Assembly: GCA_016711605.1 (NCBI GenBank)
Contig: JADJSS010000004.1
Span: 1-64,000, forward strand
DNA from: Saprospirales bacterium
Lineage (GTDB): Bacteria; Bacteroidota; Bacteroidia; Chitinophagales; JADIYW01
DNA length: 64,000 nt
Reading direction: 5' to 3'
This document shows, piece by piece, positions 54,054 to 63,088 of this stretch. A model generated the notes under the pieces. That model did not search any database, was not told the DNA's origin, and saw only the letters and a program-made list of their open reading frames with translations. The position numbers and the translations under genes are program-made. Each line of letters starts with the position of its first letter. Position 1 is the first letter of the stretch.

Positions 54054-55241
54054 TTAACCAAACGCATTTATTCCAGTCAAGTCCATACCTGTAATTAATA
54101 AATGTACTTCGTGCGTGCCTTCATAAGTAATCACACTTTCTAAATTCATCGCGTGGCGCATAAACGGAAAATCACCTGTGATACCCATTCCACCGCAAAT
54201 TTGTCTGCATTCACGAGCCACACGTAACGCCATTTCTACGTTGTTTCGTTTTCCCATTGATATTTGTGCAGGTGTTGCTTTACCTTCATTATTTAATTTT
54301 CCTATTTGCATCGCCAGCAATTGCGCTTTCGATAAATCAGTCAGCATTTCAGCTAATTTTTTTTGTGTTAATTGAAATGCAGCTAATGGTTTTCCGAACT
54401 GAATTCTTTCTTTTGCATATTCAGTTGCTGCATGTAAACAATCCATTGCGGCACCTAACACACCGAACGAAATTCCATATCTTGCAGATGATAAACAAGA
54501 CAAAGGAGCTTTCAATCCACTTGCTAACGGTAAAATATTTTCTTCTGGAATTTCTACATCTTGAAAAACCAATTCACCAGTTTTAGATGCACGCAAACTC
54601 CATTTTCCAGTAATTTCTGGTGTCGAAAAACCAGCCATGTCGCGCTCAACAATACAACCAATTATTCGGCCATCTTCATTTTTTGCCCAAACCACAGCCA
54701 AGTCGCAAATAGGTGAGGACGTTATCCAAAGTTTTGCGCCATTCAAAATATATTTGTCACCTTTTTTTATTAATCGTGTTTCCATGCTGGATGGATCGCT
54801 GCCATGGTTCGGTTCGGTTAAACCGAAACTTCCAACAAAATCACCAGTAGCTAATTTGGGTAAAAATTTATTTTTTTGTTCTTCGCTTCCATATTTCCAA
54901 ATTGGATACATTACCAGAGAACTTTGCACGCTTGCAAAACTGCGAATACCAGAATCACCGCGTTCCAATTCTTGCATAATTAAACCATAAGAAATTAAAT
55001 CTAAACCACCACCACCATATTGTGTTGGAATGTGTGGACCTAATGCACCAATTTCTCCTAATTGTTTTATCAATTCTTTTGGAAATTTATGATGTTCTGC
55101 ACAATCTTCTATGATTGGAACTACTGCTGTGTTTACCCAACTGCGAACACTTTCGCGAATTAATTTTTGTTCGTCTGTTAGTTGTTCATCTAAATTTAAA
55201 TAATCAAATCCACGGAAAGAAGTTGCATATCTGTTTTGCAT
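54054..55241 (-). CDS. Acyl-CoA dehydrogenase, glutaryl-CoA dehydrogenase-like
   Basis: This 395-residue flavoenzyme has F-G-L-T-E-P-N-H-G-S-D-P-S (FAD/acyl site), the W-I-T-S-S-P strand and a C-terminal R-H-A-M-N-L-E-S-V-I-T-Y-E-G-T-H-E-V-H-L-L-I-T-G block. Its Y-E-G-T-H-E/D segment holds the catalytic glutamate and matches glutaryl-CoA dehydrogenase more than fatty-acyl enzymes. That enzyme makes crotonyl-CoA in lysine and tryptophan breakdown. No electron transfer flavoprotein or CoA transferase is nearby. Other short branched-chain acyl-CoAs cannot be excluded. Confidence 0.85.
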   Translation of the reverse strand: MQNRYATSFRGFDYLNLDEQLTDEQKLIRESVRSWVNTAVVPIIEDCAEHHKFPKELIKQLGEIGALGPHIPTQYGGGGLDLISYGLIMQELERGDSGIRSFASVQSSLVMYPIWKYGSEEQKNKFLPKLATGDFVGSFGLTEPNHGSDPSSMETRLIKKGDKYILNGAKLWITSSPICDLAVVWAKNEDGRIIGCIVERDMAGFSTPEITGKWSLRASKTGELVFQDVEIPEENILPLASGLKAPLSCLSSARYGISFGVLGAAMDCLHAATEYAKERIQFGKPLAAFQLTQKKLAEMLTDLSKAQLLAMQIGKLNNEGKATPAQISMGKRNNVEMALRVARECRQICGGMGITGDFPFMRHAMNLESVITYEGTHEVHLLITGMDLTGINAFG

Positions 55242-55313
55242 ACTGAATATTTTATTGATGTTAGTGTTTTTTTAATGAATCTTAAAACGATGACAAATTT
55301 AAAGAATAAAATT

Positions 55314-55321
55314 TACTTTTG
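55314..55321 (+). promoter_or_regulatory. -7 box (TACTTTTG) of folB
   Basis: TACTTTTG matches TAnnTTTG, 14 bp before the folB ATG at 55336; a -33 element is not clear. Confidence 0.5.
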
Positions 55322-55335
55322 TATAAAACAACAAT

Positions 55336-55695
55336 ATGCACAAAAAGTTATGGATAGGATTAGAAGGTATGGAATTTTATGCGCATCATGGTGTATATGA
55401 TGAAGAGCGCGAAAAAGGTGGAAAATACTTGGTAGATGTGTTTGTTTACACAGATGCTACACAAGCCGAACTGAATGACGATTTAGATGGAACGGTGAAT
55501 TATGAATTAATATATGAAGCTGTTTCTAAAAACATGCAAGAACCAGTAAAGTTGATAGAGTTTTTAGCAAGAAATATTATTAAAGATATTAGATTATTGA
55601 TAGCAAAAGATGATTTAATCAGAATTAAAATAAAAAAAATTAAACCACCAATAGATGGCGTTGTTGCTGCGAGTGTGGTAGATATTGAAGATTAG
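55336..55695 (+). CDS. folB: Dihydroneopterin aldolase
   Basis: This 119-residue protein has the family pattern L-E-G-M-E-F-Y-A-H-H-G-V-Y-D-E-E-R at the start and D-G-T-V-N-Y-E-L-I-Y in the middle. The segment V-K-L-I-E-F-L-A-R-N-I is followed by I-R-I-K-I-K-K-I-K-P-P-I. It cleaves 7,8-dihydroneopterin to 6-hydroxymethyl-dihydropterin in folate synthesis and forms a ring-shaped oligomer. No folate neighbours (folK, folP) are in the window. It reads toward the amidase gene (convergent). Confidence 0.92.
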   Translation: MHKKLWIGLEGMEFYAHHGVYDEEREKGGKYLVDVFVYTDATQAELNDDLDGTVNYELIYEAVSKNMQEPVKLIEFLARNIIKDIRLLIAKDDLIRIKIKKIKPPIDGVVAASVVDIED

Positions 55696-55746
55696 TATTT
55701 AAAATCTACAATTATCTTATGCTATAAAAAAAAGCACAATCAGCTA

Positions 55747-57165
55747 TTAACTGAAAATAAACTTCCATGGTTGAGCTGCTTCTAATTCCAATGCCAATTC
55801 TAGCAACAAGGCATCTTTTCCATACGGTGCAGCGAATTGAACACCAACAGGCATTCCGTTTTCTGCTTCACCTAAAGGTAGAGAAATTGCTGGTGAACCA
55901 GATATATTAAACAAAGGCAAATAAGACGCAAAGCTTGCCGCACGAACTGCTATCTCATCATAGCTTAATGAAGTTGAGAAATAACCAATTTTAGGTGTTA
56001 CAATTGTAGAAACACTCGTCATAATTAAATCGTAATCTTTTTCCAGCATGGTTTCTGTTTCTTTTGCAGATTTTTTTAAAACACGTAAACTTTTTGGTAA
56101 TTGAAGTTTGCTGGAACCAAATGCATTCATCAACCCTAATGTAAATGGTTCTAATTGAGATTTATCTACTGCTGAACCTAATACCAATCTTCCGAAATTA
56201 TTGTTCATGTATGCCAAAAATCCATAATAACGTAAATAGTGAACAGTTAGTTCTTCAATATCTAATGGTACTTTTATCATCTCAACAGTATGACCAAGTG
56301 ATTCTAATAATTTTGCAGTTTCCTGTTGCACTCTATACGTGTCTTTGTCCATATGACCTTGTTTGTGTGCTGGTAAATTTTCGAAGAAAGCTATACGCAA
56401 TCGTTTTTTAACAGGTGATAGGATATGACCTAATCTTGGAAGTTTAGAGTTGTGATAATATTGTTCAGCAGATGCATAATAAGCTGCAGTATCTCTTACC
56501 GAACGTGTTAAAACACCTGAATAAACAATATTAACTGGTAATGTTTCTGTTCCATGCATAGGTAATAGTCGATTTCTTGTTGGTTTTAAACCAACTAAAC
56601 CACAACAAGACGCTGGAATTCGGGTCGATCCAGCTCCATCATTTGCTATTGCAATTGGAACCACACCACTTGCTACCAAAGCTCCAGAACCAGAAGATGA
56701 ACCACCAGTAGTATAGTCGGTATGCCAAGGATTACGAGTGATGCCCCAACGTTCATTCTCTGTACTGCAAATAAAGCCAAATTCAGGAAGTGTACTTTTT
56801 CCTAGGCAATTTACACCAGTTGATAAAAATTGATTTACATATTTACTGTTGCTTTTTTCAATTTTTGCCTTAAAAGCACCAGTTCCTTTTTGTGTTGGAT
56901 GACCTTTAATATTTTCATTATCTTTAATAAATGCAGGAACACCGTATAAAAGTCCATTTTTAATAATATTATTAGAGTTGCGAGCCGTATCATACGTTTT
57001 TAGTACAATTGCATTCAAAGCACCATTTACTTTTTCTGCTCTGGCAATTGCAGCTTCCGTTACTTCAGCAACAGATACTGTTTTATTCTTAATTGCGGCA
57101 GCAACAGCTACAGCGTCGAGGTTGCCTAGAGCATCATCGGTGAAAGCATTGATTCGTTTGTTCAT
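55747..57165 (-). CDS. Amidase signature-family enzyme
   Basis: This 472-residue protein has the amidase signature, with the Ser-cisSer-Lys triad in P-A-F-I-K-D-N (Lys) and T-T-G-G-S-S-S-G-S-G-A-L-V-A-S-G (both serines), followed by N-D-G-A-G-S-T-R-I-P-A-S-C-C-G-L-V-G-L-K-P. It differs from GatA in its shorter C-terminal region and R-N-R-L-L-P-M-H-G-T-E segment, and no gatB/gatC genes are adjacent. It probably hydrolyses small amides or peptides in the cytoplasm. The substrate is unknown. It is upstream-adjacent to the tRNA-Cys region on the opposite strand. Confidence 0.85.
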   Translation of the reverse strand: MNKRINAFTDDALGNLDAVAVAAAIKNKTVSVAEVTEAAIARAEKVNGALNAIVLKTYDTARNSNNIIKNGLLYGVPAFIKDNENIKGHPTQKGTGAFKAKIEKSNSKYVNQFLSTGVNCLGKSTLPEFGFICSTENERWGITRNPWHTDYTTGGSSSGSGALVASGVVPIAIANDGAGSTRIPASCCGLVGLKPTRNRLLPMHGTETLPVNIVYSGVLTRSVRDTAAYYASAEQYYHNSKLPRLGHILSPVKKRLRIAFFENLPAHKQGHMDKDTYRVQQETAKLLESLGHTVEMIKVPLDIEELTVHYLRYYGFLAYMNNNFGRLVLGSAVDKSQLEPFTLGLMNAFGSSKLQLPKSLRVLKKSAKETETMLEKDYDLIMTSVSTIVTPKIGYFSTSLSYDEIAVRAASFASYLPLFNISGSPAISLPLGEAENGMPVGVQFAAPYGKDALLLELALELEAAQPWKFIFS

Positions 57166-57273
57166 ATAGATTATTTTTTAGAAACAGATTTAATGTTTTG
57201 AAGTTAAAAAAAATATTGAGATTTATTGAATTTCGTTACAAATAACTTTTCAATACAAAAAATCACTAAAAAT

Positions 57274-57303
57274 TTTGTTTTAAATGAAAAATATGTAGTT
57301 TTG
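57274..57303 (+). promoter_or_regulatory. Promoter of tRNA-Cys
   Basis: TTTG (57274-57277) is followed after 18 bp by TAGTTTTG (57296-57303), a full Bacteroidota promoter. The predicted start is about 57309, ten bases before the mature tRNA end. Confidence 0.8.
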
Positions 57304-57319
57304 CACTCCATCAAAAATT

Positions 57320-57390
57320 GGTCGGTTGGCCGAGAGGCTAGGCAAAGCTCTGCAAAAGCTTCTACGACGGTTCGAATCCGCCACCGACCT
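57320..57390 (+). tRNA. tRNA-Cys (anticodon GCA)
   Basis: The acceptor stem is GGTCGGT/ACCGACC with discriminator T, as expected for tRNA-Cys. The D-arm is GCC-gagaggcta-GGC. The anticodon stem-loop is AAGCT-CTGCAAA-AGCTT with anticodon GCA. The T-loop is TTCGAAT in a stem GACGG/CCGCC that has one A-C mismatch. No CCA is encoded. Confidence 0.9.
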
Positions 57391-57394
57391 CTTG

Positions 57395-57428
57395 AAAGTC
57401 CAAGCTTATCGCTTGGACTTTTTTTTAC
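57395..57428 (+). terminator. Terminator of tRNA-Cys
   Basis: The stem AAGTCCAAGC/GCTTGGACTT with a 5-base loop and a run of Ts lies 5 bases after the tRNA. Confidence 0.92.
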
Positions 57429-57522
57429 TTTTTTACCGAATACTAAGTCAATAACACCGAATGATAAATATCATGTTATATGCATTGTACAATGTGTAAT
57501 TTTAAATCATAAAATAAAAATT

Positions 57523-59442
57523 ATGAAAACGAACACATTAATAAATCAAACCGTAAGAAAAAGCGTGACTAAATTAAGTCAACTTTTAGCATTGTTTTTA
57601 ATTACATGTAGTGTGGCTTTTGCACAAGATTCAGCAACTACCAAACATCACTATTTTAAATTTCAAGGTAGAGTTAAAGCAGGTGCAGGCGCTGGTTTAA
57701 AATCAGTTCCTGATAAATTAGCAACGCACAATGTACAAGTTTTATCTGGTGCAGCAGTAGTTACTATTTCGCGTGATAATGACAAACAGGATTTCCTGAA
57801 ATCAAAATGGGGACCGTATGCAGGCGCCAACTTCGATTTCTATTTTCATAAAAACATTGGTTTTGGTGTCGATATCGATTATTTCAACAATAAACTAAAA
57901 TATGTGGCACCAAGCGTACTGAAAGATTTTGTTAATACGTCTTCAGATCCAAAAACAAGCTTGGTGGAATCGAACAGAAAAAACCAACAGTTGATATTTG
58001 TTGGAATTGGACCAAGTGCAAAATTATTTACGAATGATAAAATAGATGTGGATTTGAATGTGCGTGTTGGTTTAAGCCATTTAAAATTAGGTTCATTAAG
58101 TGTTGCGGTTGATGAGTTATCTGGAAGAGCATTTAATGAACAAGATCCAAGAAAAACCATTTTAGATTACGATTATAACAAAGGAATCAATACCGTTGGT
58201 TTAAAAGTGGGCTTGTATTTTAATTATTGGTTTCATAAAAATGTTGGTATCACGGCTGGAATGGATTTTATTCATTCATTTGTTAAAACATCAACTATCA
58301 CTGGCGATCCAGCATATAAGTTAGATTATCGTCGTCCGGAAGATTTTACAAAAGGAAATCTTTTACAAGAATATCAATATTTTCAACCAGCTAGCAGTTT
58401 AGATCCTTATCCAGTTTCAAAATTGTCAGTAAACCATTTAGCGCTTTCTGCAGGTGTGGTGTTTAGAGTAATTAAAGAAAAAGATACTAAAAAAGAACCG
58501 AAAAAACGCGATGAAAGCAAAGATATCATCGTGACAGTGAAAGATAAATTTACAGGAATGCCTGTTGATGAAGTAGATGTGAATTTGACTGATGAAAACG
58601 GAAAAGTAATTGCTACTAAACGTACAGAGAAAAATGGAAAAGTAACATTTGAGAACATGCCACCAAACATTTATGGTTTAAATGGTAACCGTTTCGGCAT
58701 CAAAACCACTACAGAAAGCGTTGCCAAAGCAGAATTTGAGAAAAAAGGCAATATCTACAAAGAGTTGATTTATGAAGATCCAGGTTTTATTTTGGAAGGA
58801 ATTGCGTTGGAATGTGATAAAAAAGATAAAATTATGGCTGGTGTAGAAGTGGAATTGACGAACAAAGAAACAGGCAAAACAGAAAAAACGACTTCTGATG
58901 CGAATGGCAAATTCACTTTTAACCTGAAATCAAACACAGATTATACCGTTGTTGGCAGCAAAGATGGTTATTACTCTAATATTGAAGATATTACAACTAA
59001 AGGTTTGGATAGAAATAAAACCTTATATGTGAAACTGAAATTGTGTGTAGAACAGTTGGAAGTTGGTAAAACCTTTGTGTTGCGCAATATCTACTACGAT
59101 TTCGATAAATGTAATATCAGAAATGATGCATCAAAAGAATTAGATCATTTGGTAGATATCATGAAACAATACAAAAACATGACGATTGAGTTGTCATCAC
59201 ACACAGATCAACGTGGAACGACAGAATACAACCAAAAACTATCACAATGCAGAGCGCAAAGTGCTATCGATTACCTAATTAAAAAAGGAATTGATAAAAA
59301 TAGACTGACTGCAATTGGATTAGGCGAAAATAAATTATTACAAGATTGTAATGGTGTAGCTGGTTGTCCAACTGACTCAAAAGGTGATTGCGACTGCCAC
59401 CAAAACAACAGAAGAACTGAAGTAAAAATTATAAAAATGTAA
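57523..59442 (+). CDS. OmpA-family outer-membrane protein with barrel and regulatory-like domains
   Basis: The ATG at 57523 begins a signal peptide (to VAFAQ) and is preferred; the longer frame from 57226 runs through the tRNA-Cys gene. The ~639-residue protein has an N-terminal beta-barrel-like region (residues ~40-310), two carboxypeptidase-regulatory-like Ig domains (about 330-510; D-I-I-V-T-V-K-D-K-F-T-G-M-P-V-D and A-G-V-E-V-E-L-T-N-K-E-T-G) and a C-terminal OmpA domain. In the last are Y-Y-D-F-D-K-C-N-I-R, S-H-T-D-Q-R-G-T-T-E-Y-N and a final N-R-R-T-E-V-K-I. It probably links outer membrane and peptidoglycan. Confidence 0.9.
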   Translation: MKTNTLINQTVRKSVTKLSQLLALFLITCSVAFAQDSATTKHHYFKFQGRVKAGAGAGLKSVPDKLATHNVQVLSGAAVVTISRDNDKQDFLKSKWGPYAGANFDFYFHKNIGFGVDIDYFNNKLKYVAPSVLKDFVNTSSDPKTSLVESNRKNQQLIFVGIGPSAKLFTNDKIDVDLNVRVGLSHLKLGSLSVAVDELSGRAFNEQDPRKTILDYDYNKGINTVGLKVGLYFNYWFHKNVGITAGMDFIHSFVKTSTITGDPAYKLDYRRPEDFTKGNLLQEYQYFQPASSLDPYPVSKLSVNHLALSAGVVFRVIKEKDTKKEPKKRDESKDIIVTVKDKFTGMPVDEVDVNLTDENGKVIATKRTEKNGKVTFENMPPNIYGLNGNRFGIKTTTESVAKAEFEKKGNIYKELIYEDPGFILEGIALECDKKDKIMAGVEVELTNKETGKTEKTTSDANGKFTFNLKSNTDYTVVGSKDGYYSNIEDITTKGLDRNKTLYVKLKLCVEQLEVGKTFVLRNIYYDFDKCNIRNDASKELDHLVDIMKQYKNMTIELSSHTDQRGTTEYNQKLSQCRAQSAIDYLIKKGIDKNRLTAIGLGENKLLQDCNGVAGCPTDSKGDCDCHQNNRRTEVKIIKM

Positions 59443-59462
59443 GATTTCTTTAGTTTTAACTA

Positions 59463-59500
59463 AAAACGGTTTCACTTTGGTGAGACCGTTTTTTTTTTTA
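59463..59500 (+). terminator. Terminator of the OmpA-family gene
   Basis: The stem AAACGGTTTCAC/GTGAGACCGTTT (one mismatch) is followed by ten or more Ts, 20 bp after the stop codon. Confidence 0.88.
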
Positions 59501-59509
59501 GCATTTAAG

Positions 59510-59828
59510 GTATATTTGGGGGGGCCCTTTTTATTTATTGTATTATGGGGATTTGTGTTATTTTTAATTTACTTGCTTTTTTGGCAAAAAAACCTAAAAA
59601 AAAAAAAAACAGAGTAAGGGAACCGAAACCCCCGAAAAAAAACACAACAATTACCCCAACATTCCCACTTACATTTCCTCCCTTTTTTGGGGCCCCCTTC
59701 GAGCACCGCCAACACCAAATCCCTCCCACTACATTACCTATTCCTCAAGTTTAAAATTTACGATTTGGTAACGGGAATTTGTAAAGGTTTTTTTCCATAA
59801 AAAAAAAAAATAAAATTGATTCTCATTT
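59510..59828. other. Abnormal homopolymer-rich stretch, probably low-quality sequence
   Basis: This 320-bp spacer contains runs such as G7CCC, A14, C5G A8, T6GGGGCCCCC and a clean A12. Composition and pattern do not resemble the flanking genes or any other spacer. Open frames here (59545-59754 +, 59535-59729 -) are rich in Pro/Lys or Gly and have no plausible start region. The most likely explanation is a poor read end included in an assembly. No gene should be called here. Confidence 0.6.
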
Positions 59829-60551
59829 TCATAAAGCTAATTTTCGCACTTTCTCTAAATCATCAGGTGTATCAACGCTGATGCTTTCGTGTTCAGTAAT
59901 GCCAACTTTGATTTTGTATCCGTTGTCGAGCCAGCGCAATTGTTCCAGATGCAGACGCAATTCGTTTTCAGTAGGAGCGAGCTGAACAATTTTTTGTAAG
60001 ACACTGGTTTTGAATCCATAAATACCAATATGCTTATAGAAATTGTGAATTCTGAATTGTGAATTCTGAATTATTCTTACAAAGTCTGTTGCATACTGAT
60101 TTTCATCAAAAACTGCTTTGACGATATTTGGATTTTGTAACAAAGACAAATCCTTTTCTTTTTTTACTTGTGTGATAATCTGTGCGTTAGCATCTTCAAA
60201 TAAATGTGTCAATTCATCTATTTGGATTGGATTAATCAATGGTTCATCACCTTGAATGTTGATGACGTAATCGTATTCTTCGACAAGCTCAGAATGACTC
60301 AAGACTTCAGCACAGCGCGAAGTTCCATTTAAATGGTTAGTTGAAGTCATACAAACTTCACCACCAAATGAAATTACAGTATCATAAATTAATTGATTAT
60401 CAGTTGCTACAATAATTTTACTTAAAGTTTTAGTTTGCAGACAGCGTTCAAACACATGCTGAATCATCGGCTTTCCTGCAATATCAGCTAACGGTTTTCC
60501 TGGAAAACGAGTAGACTCGTAACGTGCTGGTATGATGCCAAGTATCTTCAA
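59829..60551 (-). CDS. kdsB: 3-deoxy-manno-octulosonate cytidylyltransferase
   Basis: This 240-residue CMP-Kdo synthetase has the start I-I-P-A-R-Y-E-S-T-R-F-P-G-K-P-L, then V-A-T-D-N, then I-N-I-Q-G-D-E-P-L and E-Q-L-R-W-L. It activates Kdo for lipid A. Two internal segments come from dispersed repeats. S-H-S-E-L-V-E-E is encoded by the tgagcttgtcgaaga-type repeat (60275-60298). I-Q-N-S-Q-F-R-I-H-N is encoded by a 14-bp tandem (aattgtgaattctg, 60041-60072). Both lie in loop positions. The gene abuts the NfeD gene without a gap (coordinates 60551/60552). Confidence 0.92.
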   Translation of the reverse strand: MKILGIIPARYESTRFPGKPLADIAGKPMIQHVFERCLQTKTLSKIIVATDNQLIYDTVISFGGEVCMTSTNHLNGTSRCAEVLSHSELVEEYDYVINIQGDEPLINPIQIDELTHLFEDANAQIITQVKKEKDLSLLQNPNIVKAVFDENQYATDFVRIIQNSQFRIHNFYKHIGIYGFKTSVLQKIVQLAPTENELRLHLEQLRWLDNGYKIKVGITEHESISVDTPDDLEKVRKLAL

Positions 60552-61895
60552 TTATGCTTTTTTTACTTTTACTGAATAACCTTGTACTTTGGTTACTATT
60601 ATTTTAGTTCCTTTTAAAATATATTCAGCATCAGAAATGGCATCGTATAAATTTCCTTCAATTTCTACTTTTCCACTTGGTCGACAATCCGAAATCACAA
60701 TTCCTTCTAAACCAATTACATCTACCTGTTCGCTTTGTTTAATACTATAACCTTTATTTGATTTTTGATCATCTAATAAAACCATTTTTTTGAATACAGG
60801 AAAATTGAAAATGCTACCACCAAACGCAGCAGCAAGCGAAATACCAATAATGAGCGTTATAGTTACTCTAAAAAGTGCGTAACCAATGGTTTCCATGATT
60901 CCATTCGGAAAAGTAAAGAAATCGTTGTTGATTAAGCTTAAAATTAAACCTAAAAGCACACAAACGATACCTAATATACCGACGACGCCAAAACCTGGAA
61001 TCACAAAAATTTCTAAAGCAATCAGAATCAAGCCGATAAAGAATAATAAGATTTCCCAGTTTGCAGCTAAACCATCTAAATACAATGGTGCAAAATACAA
61101 AATTGCACCTAAAATGGCAATTACAGTTGGTAAACCAATGCCTGGCATTTTTAACTCAAAGTAAATTCCTCCAAAAATCATCAGAATTAAAATGCTGTTT
61201 ACAAATGGATTTAACAGGAAACCAACGAGTTTGTCAATCAACGTAACTTGGTGTTCTATTACTTTTGTGGAGGCACTTAATTTCGCATATACTTCTTTTT
61301 CATTTTTCACAACTCCTTCACAGTAATTATTTTGTATAGCTTCTTTTGAAGTAAAGGTTAATATTTGAATAGAATCATTAATACCAGGAACCACGATGCG
61401 TTCGTCAACCATAGCTTCTGCGATGATTGGATTTCGGTGATTGGTTTCAGCAGTTGCTCGCATCAATCCGCGCATGTAAGACTGGTATTTGTCGATTTGC
61501 TTTTCGCCATTTTGGTCAACCACAGTTGCCGCGCCAATGTTTGCTCCATCAATCATGTAGATGCTATCACACGCAATGGAAATCAGTGCGCCAGCAGAAG
61601 CAGCATTGTTATTAATAAAAACCACTGTTATTGGTTTAGCTTGCATCAAAATGGTTCGGATGGAATCTGCAGCGTCTAACATTCCACCGTAAGTGTTTAA
61701 TGTCATCACAATGTAGTCTGCTTTTTGCGCTTCTGCTTCACGAACTGCTTTTTTTACTAAACGATAAGCAGCTCTGTCAATTTCCTGATTGAGTGTGAAA
61801 TGATAGATTTTAGCTTGATTTTGCGCAAATAATGAGTTTGAAAGTGCGAAAAATAACGCTAAAAGTAAAAGTTTTATGGATTGATTTTTGTTCAT
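60552..61895 (-). CDS. NfeD-family membrane-bound serine protease
   Basis: The ATG at 61895 begins MNKNQSIKLLLLALFF (signal peptide, to LFAQ); the frame from 61931 adds 12 non-conserved residues. The N-terminal ClpP-like protease domain holds the nucleophile in N-N-N-A-A-S-A-G-A-L-I-S and the lysine in D-K-Y-Q-S-Y-M-R. Four to five helices follow, with E-I-F-V-I-P-G-F-G-V-V-G-I. A C-terminal NfeD OB-fold domain follows (I-G-L-E-G-I-V-I-S-D-C-R-P-S-G-K-V-E-I-E-G). Family members cleave stomatin or prohibitin-like partners. No stomatin-like gene is adjacent; kdsB is immediately downstream. Confidence 0.9.
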   Translation of the reverse strand: MNKNQSIKLLLLALFFALSNSLFAQNQAKIYHFTLNQEIDRAAYRLVKKAVREAEAQKADYIVMTLNTYGGMLDAADSIRTILMQAKPITVVFINNNAASAGALISIACDSIYMIDGANIGAATVVDQNGEKQIDKYQSYMRGLMRATAETNHRNPIIAEAMVDERIVVPGINDSIQILTFTSKEAIQNNYCEGVVKNEKEVYAKLSASTKVIEHQVTLIDKLVGFLLNPFVNSILILMIFGGIYFELKMPGIGLPTVIAILGAILYFAPLYLDGLAANWEILLFFIGLILIALEIFVIPGFGVVGILGIVCVLLGLILSLINNDFFTFPNGIMETIGYALFRVTITLIIGISLAAAFGGSIFNFPVFKKMVLLDDQKSNKGYSIKQSEQVDVIGLEGIVISDCRPSGKVEIEGNLYDAISDAEYILKGTKIIVTKVQGYSVKVKKA

Positions 61896-61970
61896 ATAAA
61901 CTAGATGTTGAAAATTTACTTTAATAATCAATGTAAAAGAGTTGATTTTTGTTCCCTAAACTACTGATTT

Positions 61971-62993
61971 ATGTTTAAAAAAATAGGATTTCTTTTTGTT
62001 TGTGTCTTTTTAATTTTGGTTTTGAATGCGCAAAATAAAGAAAAAGCGACAAAAGTACCACAATATGTGTTTCATACAGTAGTTTTTGGTGAAACCTTAA
62101 ATATTATTGCTTTTAAATATGAAGTTACAACAGTTGAAATTCAAAAAGCAAATCCATCATTGGTAGGAACTTCATTGATGCCTGATCAAATTTTGCGAAT
62201 TCCTAACAAAAAGAAAACAAAAATCGAGGTAAATAATGCCACAATTCCTACTGTTTTAGATGATAAACCGAAAGTAAAATCTTTAAAATACGATAAAATA
62301 ACAGTAGAGAAAGGAATGACGCTGTATTCTATTTCCAAAAAATACAATGTAGATTTAGAAGATTTAAAGAAATGGAATGGTTTAACTACAAATGATGTGA
62401 AAATTGGAAGTCAACTAGTTATCAATCCAAAAAATAAAGGAAAAGCTGTTGTTGATCAAAAACCAAAAGAAATTAAAGTTGAACCCATTAAAAAAGAATT
62501 AATTGCAAAACAGCAACCTGCAACTTTAACACCTAAATCAAAAGAAGAAATTGCAAAAGCACAAGAATTGAAACCTAAAAATTCAATTAGTACAACAGAT
62601 GAAACAGTTCAACAAATTGACAATCAAATAGAAAAAGAAGATATTCCATGTTCAACAGATAACGAATCTCAGAAAGAATTAGCAAAAACATTTAAAATTT
62701 ACAAAGATGTCGATAAATCTATTACCAATACAAAAGGAACTGGCGCGCCAATGACTACCAGTTTAGGAACAGTCGAAAATACTTATTTTGTCATGCATCG
62801 AACATTGTCAATTGGTACTGTGATAAAAGTTAAAAATTTAGTCAACAGCAAAACTATTTATGGTAAAGTAATTGGCAAACTTCCAGACACACAAGAAAAC
62901 AAGAATGTAATTATTCGCTATTCGTTAGGTATTAAAAAAGATTTACAATTGCAAAATGGCAAAAATTACGTTCAAATTGAATTTCCACAATAA
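61971..62993 (+). CDS. LysM-domain exported protein with RlpA-like C-terminal barrel
   Basis: This 340-residue protein has a signal peptide (to VLNAQ, about residue 21) and two LysM domains (residues ~30-75, F-H-T-V-V-F-G-E-T-L-N-I-I-A-F-K-Y; and ~105-150, K-G-M-T-L-Y-S-I-S-K-K-Y-N-V). A Lys/Gln-rich linker follows, then a C-terminal double-psi barrel-like domain (residues ~250-340; G-T-V-I-K-V-K-N and G-K-V-I-G-K-L-P). LysM binds peptidoglycan. The C-terminal part resembles RlpA/DPBB domains. A wall-bound structural role is likely. It is divergent from the NfeD gene. Confidence 0.8.
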   Translation: MFKKIGFLFVCVFLILVLNAQNKEKATKVPQYVFHTVVFGETLNIIAFKYEVTTVEIQKANPSLVGTSLMPDQILRIPNKKKTKIEVNNATIPTVLDDKPKVKSLKYDKITVEKGMTLYSISKKYNVDLEDLKKWNGLTTNDVKIGSQLVINPKNKGKAVVDQKPKEIKVEPIKKELIAKQQPATLTPKSKEEIAKAQELKPKNSISTTDETVQQIDNQIEKEDIPCSTDNESQKELAKTFKIYKDVDKSITNTKGTGAPMTTSLGTVENTYFVMHRTLSIGTVIKVKNLVNSKTIYGKVIGKLPDTQENKNVIIRYSLGIKKDLQLQNGKNYVQIEFPQ

Positions 62994-63088
62994 AATTTTG
63001 GCGTTAAATCATAATTAAAACTGATTAAAATCATTTTTTAATTAAACAATAAAGTACCATATTTGTAGAAGAATTATCAGCTAACGAC

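Noticed and set aside
55747..57165. GatA subunit of the tRNA amidotransferase
   Set aside because: No gatB or gatC is nearby, and the C-terminal half differs from GatA.
57226..57522. N-terminal extension of the OmpA-family ORF back to 57226
   Set aside because: It reads through the tRNA-Cys gene and its terminator; the signal peptide begins at 57523.
59545..59754. Small ORF rich in Pro/Lys
   Set aside because: It lies in the abnormal homopolymer stretch and has no start region, no homology-like pattern and no promoter.
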